Shown piece by piece: positions 62,481-64,000 of a DNA stretch of 64,000 nucleotides (position 1 is the first letter of the stretch; each line of letters starts with the position of its first letter). The notes beneath the pieces were generated by a model, which ran no database searches, was not told the DNA's origin, and saw only the letters and a program-made list of their open reading frames with translations. The stretch is from NCBI GenBank assembly GCA_022818135.1, contig JAFMSR010000001.1:34069463-34133462 (forward strand), read 5' to 3'. The position numbers and the translations under genes were made by a program. This DNA comes from Saxidomus purpurata (taxonomy: Eukaryota > Mollusca > Bivalvia > Venerida > Veneridae).

Positions 62481-63480
62481 ATTAATCGTACTATAGTTTT
62501 ATAAACCTTTTATTATTTTACTATTTTTAAAAATATTGATTCTCTTAACTTGAAGAACTAGCTTTCAGTTGTCGTATTTTATCTTTTATTAACATACTTC
62601 TTGCATCCTGCCTATGCTACTCGGGAGAGGTGTGAGGCATATGACAAGATAGATATACTTCACATTACATTATATAATTTGTTAGTGTAGTTGCGAGAAT
62701 GACTCCTGGGACAGGTCAAAGACAGTTTACACCTGATACCTGATATCCGAGATCCATTGAATGATCTATTTCATCCGTAACGTAAGTCCCTTCCCCTCTC
62801 TTTGGTAACCGTTTGCTAATCTAATTAATCATCAACTTAAATGGCGGATACGCAGTACTGTAGTAAGTATGGTCAAATCGTAACAGAAAATGTCGGAATG
62901 TATGTCAACTATTTATTTCTAATTAAATCACTTAAATGTGTAGATATGTCAACAAAGCTGGTGACAATAGGTTTTCTTTGTAATATATCTTAATGTCTCT
63001 ACAGTTAATTTTAAACTTTAAATGATTTCAAAATATTTCAGTGATGTGGGAAGTAATTTACAGCCATTTATTCATGTTTCACAAAGGCCTGCGCACAGTA
63101 AAATGCAATATATGTATTCCAATTCATTCCATTAAGGGATTAAGTTACGTAGGTGTCTCAATCATTATATGAAAGTTTTATACTTCTGTAAAAATAAAAA
63201 AGCAATGTCGCCTCGATAATAACTACATGAGTTTCAAGTGCAAGCCAACAGAATATATCTGCGCCAGTAATCATGCCAGCAATAATATACCGGTAGTTCA
63301 AAACGTTAATTGGGTTATGCCGCTGACTTCATCACCCAGTTTAGTGTTAAGTTTCTTTTATGCACCTGTTCAATCAACGAAGAAGTCTTATTAAGAATAT
63401 ATCTAAACTATATCTATTATAGCGTCTAGCTTATGTACAAAATGCAATGTAGCAGACCTTAATCAGGGTACTATGATGAG
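62481..63480. other. LINE 3' flank and unrecognised sequence
   Basis: No gene was recognised. The first 200 bp may be the LINE 3' UTR. Confidence 0.4.
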
Positions 63481-63484
63481 TAGG

Positions 63485-63520
63485 GATTACAGGACCGCTT
63501 TGATGGTCCTATATCGGTCA
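63485..63520 (-). repeat. Fragment of AGCTCAC-element end
   Basis: GGACCGCTTTGATGGTCCTA then TATCGGTCAACATGG resembles, inverted, the right terminus GATATAGGGCCATCTTGGCC of the element at 39257-40231. Confidence 0.45.
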
Positions 63521-63719
63521 ACATGGAACCATTACACTGCCTCTTAAAAGTAAATGGGAATGCAAAGGTCGCTGATATACATCTCACAGATGATCAATCA
63601 TTTATTTTATTTTTTAAGAATTTATTTTTGTTCCATTACAACGAAAGCTCCGTAGCTTACCTAATCGCTCTCGAACATTCAATATTGGGGTCATTACGCT
63701 CGCGAGCAAATCGGAAGCA

Positions 63720-63870
63720 ACTTGTTCATCACAGCTACACATTTACAGCTTGGTAGACTGATGCACGTATGGCATCAGTGTCTTTGCCCAAGGACTCGTG
63801 CTCGGGCTGAGATTCGGACCCGGGACCTCCCGTTCCTGATGCGAACGTCATATCTACTGAATTATCGAGG
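63720..63870 (-). mobile_element. tRNA-derived SINE
   Basis: On the minus strand TCGATAATTCAGTAGATATG (A-box context) is followed by GGAGGTCCCGGGTCCGAATC (B-box) and then GTCCTTGGGCAAAGACACTG, a SINE body. The two tRNA boxes are about 35 bp apart, as in a tRNA head. Confidence 0.6.
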
Positions 63871-64000
63871 TGCAATCATTTGTGAGGATGAATCCTTCAA
63901 AATACACGCAACCTTTGCTTGATCAGGCGCACATAACTTTAAATAAATTAAGCCTCCTAAATAAACATCATGGCATATTCTGAATTTTCATAACGTCCTG

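Overview
The window is AT-rich, intron-bearing animal DNA, most probably from a bivalve mollusc. The best evidence is an interferon-induced-44-like (IFI44-like) gene with a TLDc domain followed by a GTPase domain, a class known to be expanded in bivalves. It sits in a dense mixture of mollusc-type transposons: a DIRS-type tyrosine-recombinase retroelement, several CR1/Jockey-like LINEs, a ZBED-type hAT, a Harbinger-type Myb/SANT fragment, tRNA-derived SINEs, MITEs, and a dispersed element with 166-bp tandem core repeats. There is no operon structure, no bacterial gene and no CRISPR array. The species call is inference.

Gene 1 (+ strand, coding 1555 to about 48361) was reconstructed from six coding exons whose splice phases all agree: 1543-2245 (TLDc, ATG at 1555 after an in-frame TAA), 20648-20682 (linker), 24900-25103 (P-loop), 39068-39217 (switch region), 46583-46751 and 48006-48361 (guanine-specificity motif and C-terminus). 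Their sum is 1605 nt, 534 residues plus stop, with no frame break. Over 95% of the gene is intron. A second P-loop exon of the same family, with the same phase, lies at 58846-59061. The rest of that gene, or the splice partners of that exon, is not visible here.

Layout: 1-1542 upstream or 5' intron. 2246-20647 is intron 1, with a GC-rich island of unknown nature (2760-4130), a 21-bp minisatellite (8395-8775), a minus-strand LINE relic, a large hairpin, and a 5.6-kb minus-strand DIRS-like element (about 11173-16736) whose recombinase is truncated. 20683-24899 is intron 2, with a 21-bp minisatellite and a 467-bp-spaced duplication. 25104-39067 is intron 3, with a sense LINE (26.2-29.8 kb) and three further LINE relics. 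39218-46582 is intron 4, with the 166-bp-repeat element starting about 40 bp after the donor, a hairpin, a SINE and a 3-kb hAT. 46752-48005 is intron 5. From 48362 to 58845 there are two clear MITEs and LINE relics. After 59061 there is a LINE 3' end interrupted by a Myb/SANT transposon fragment, and a SINE.

Functionally only the two IFI44-like loci look like host genes. By family knowledge they are GTP-binding immune-response proteins. Everything else recognisable is mobile DNA, nearly all broken by frameshifts, stops and deletions.
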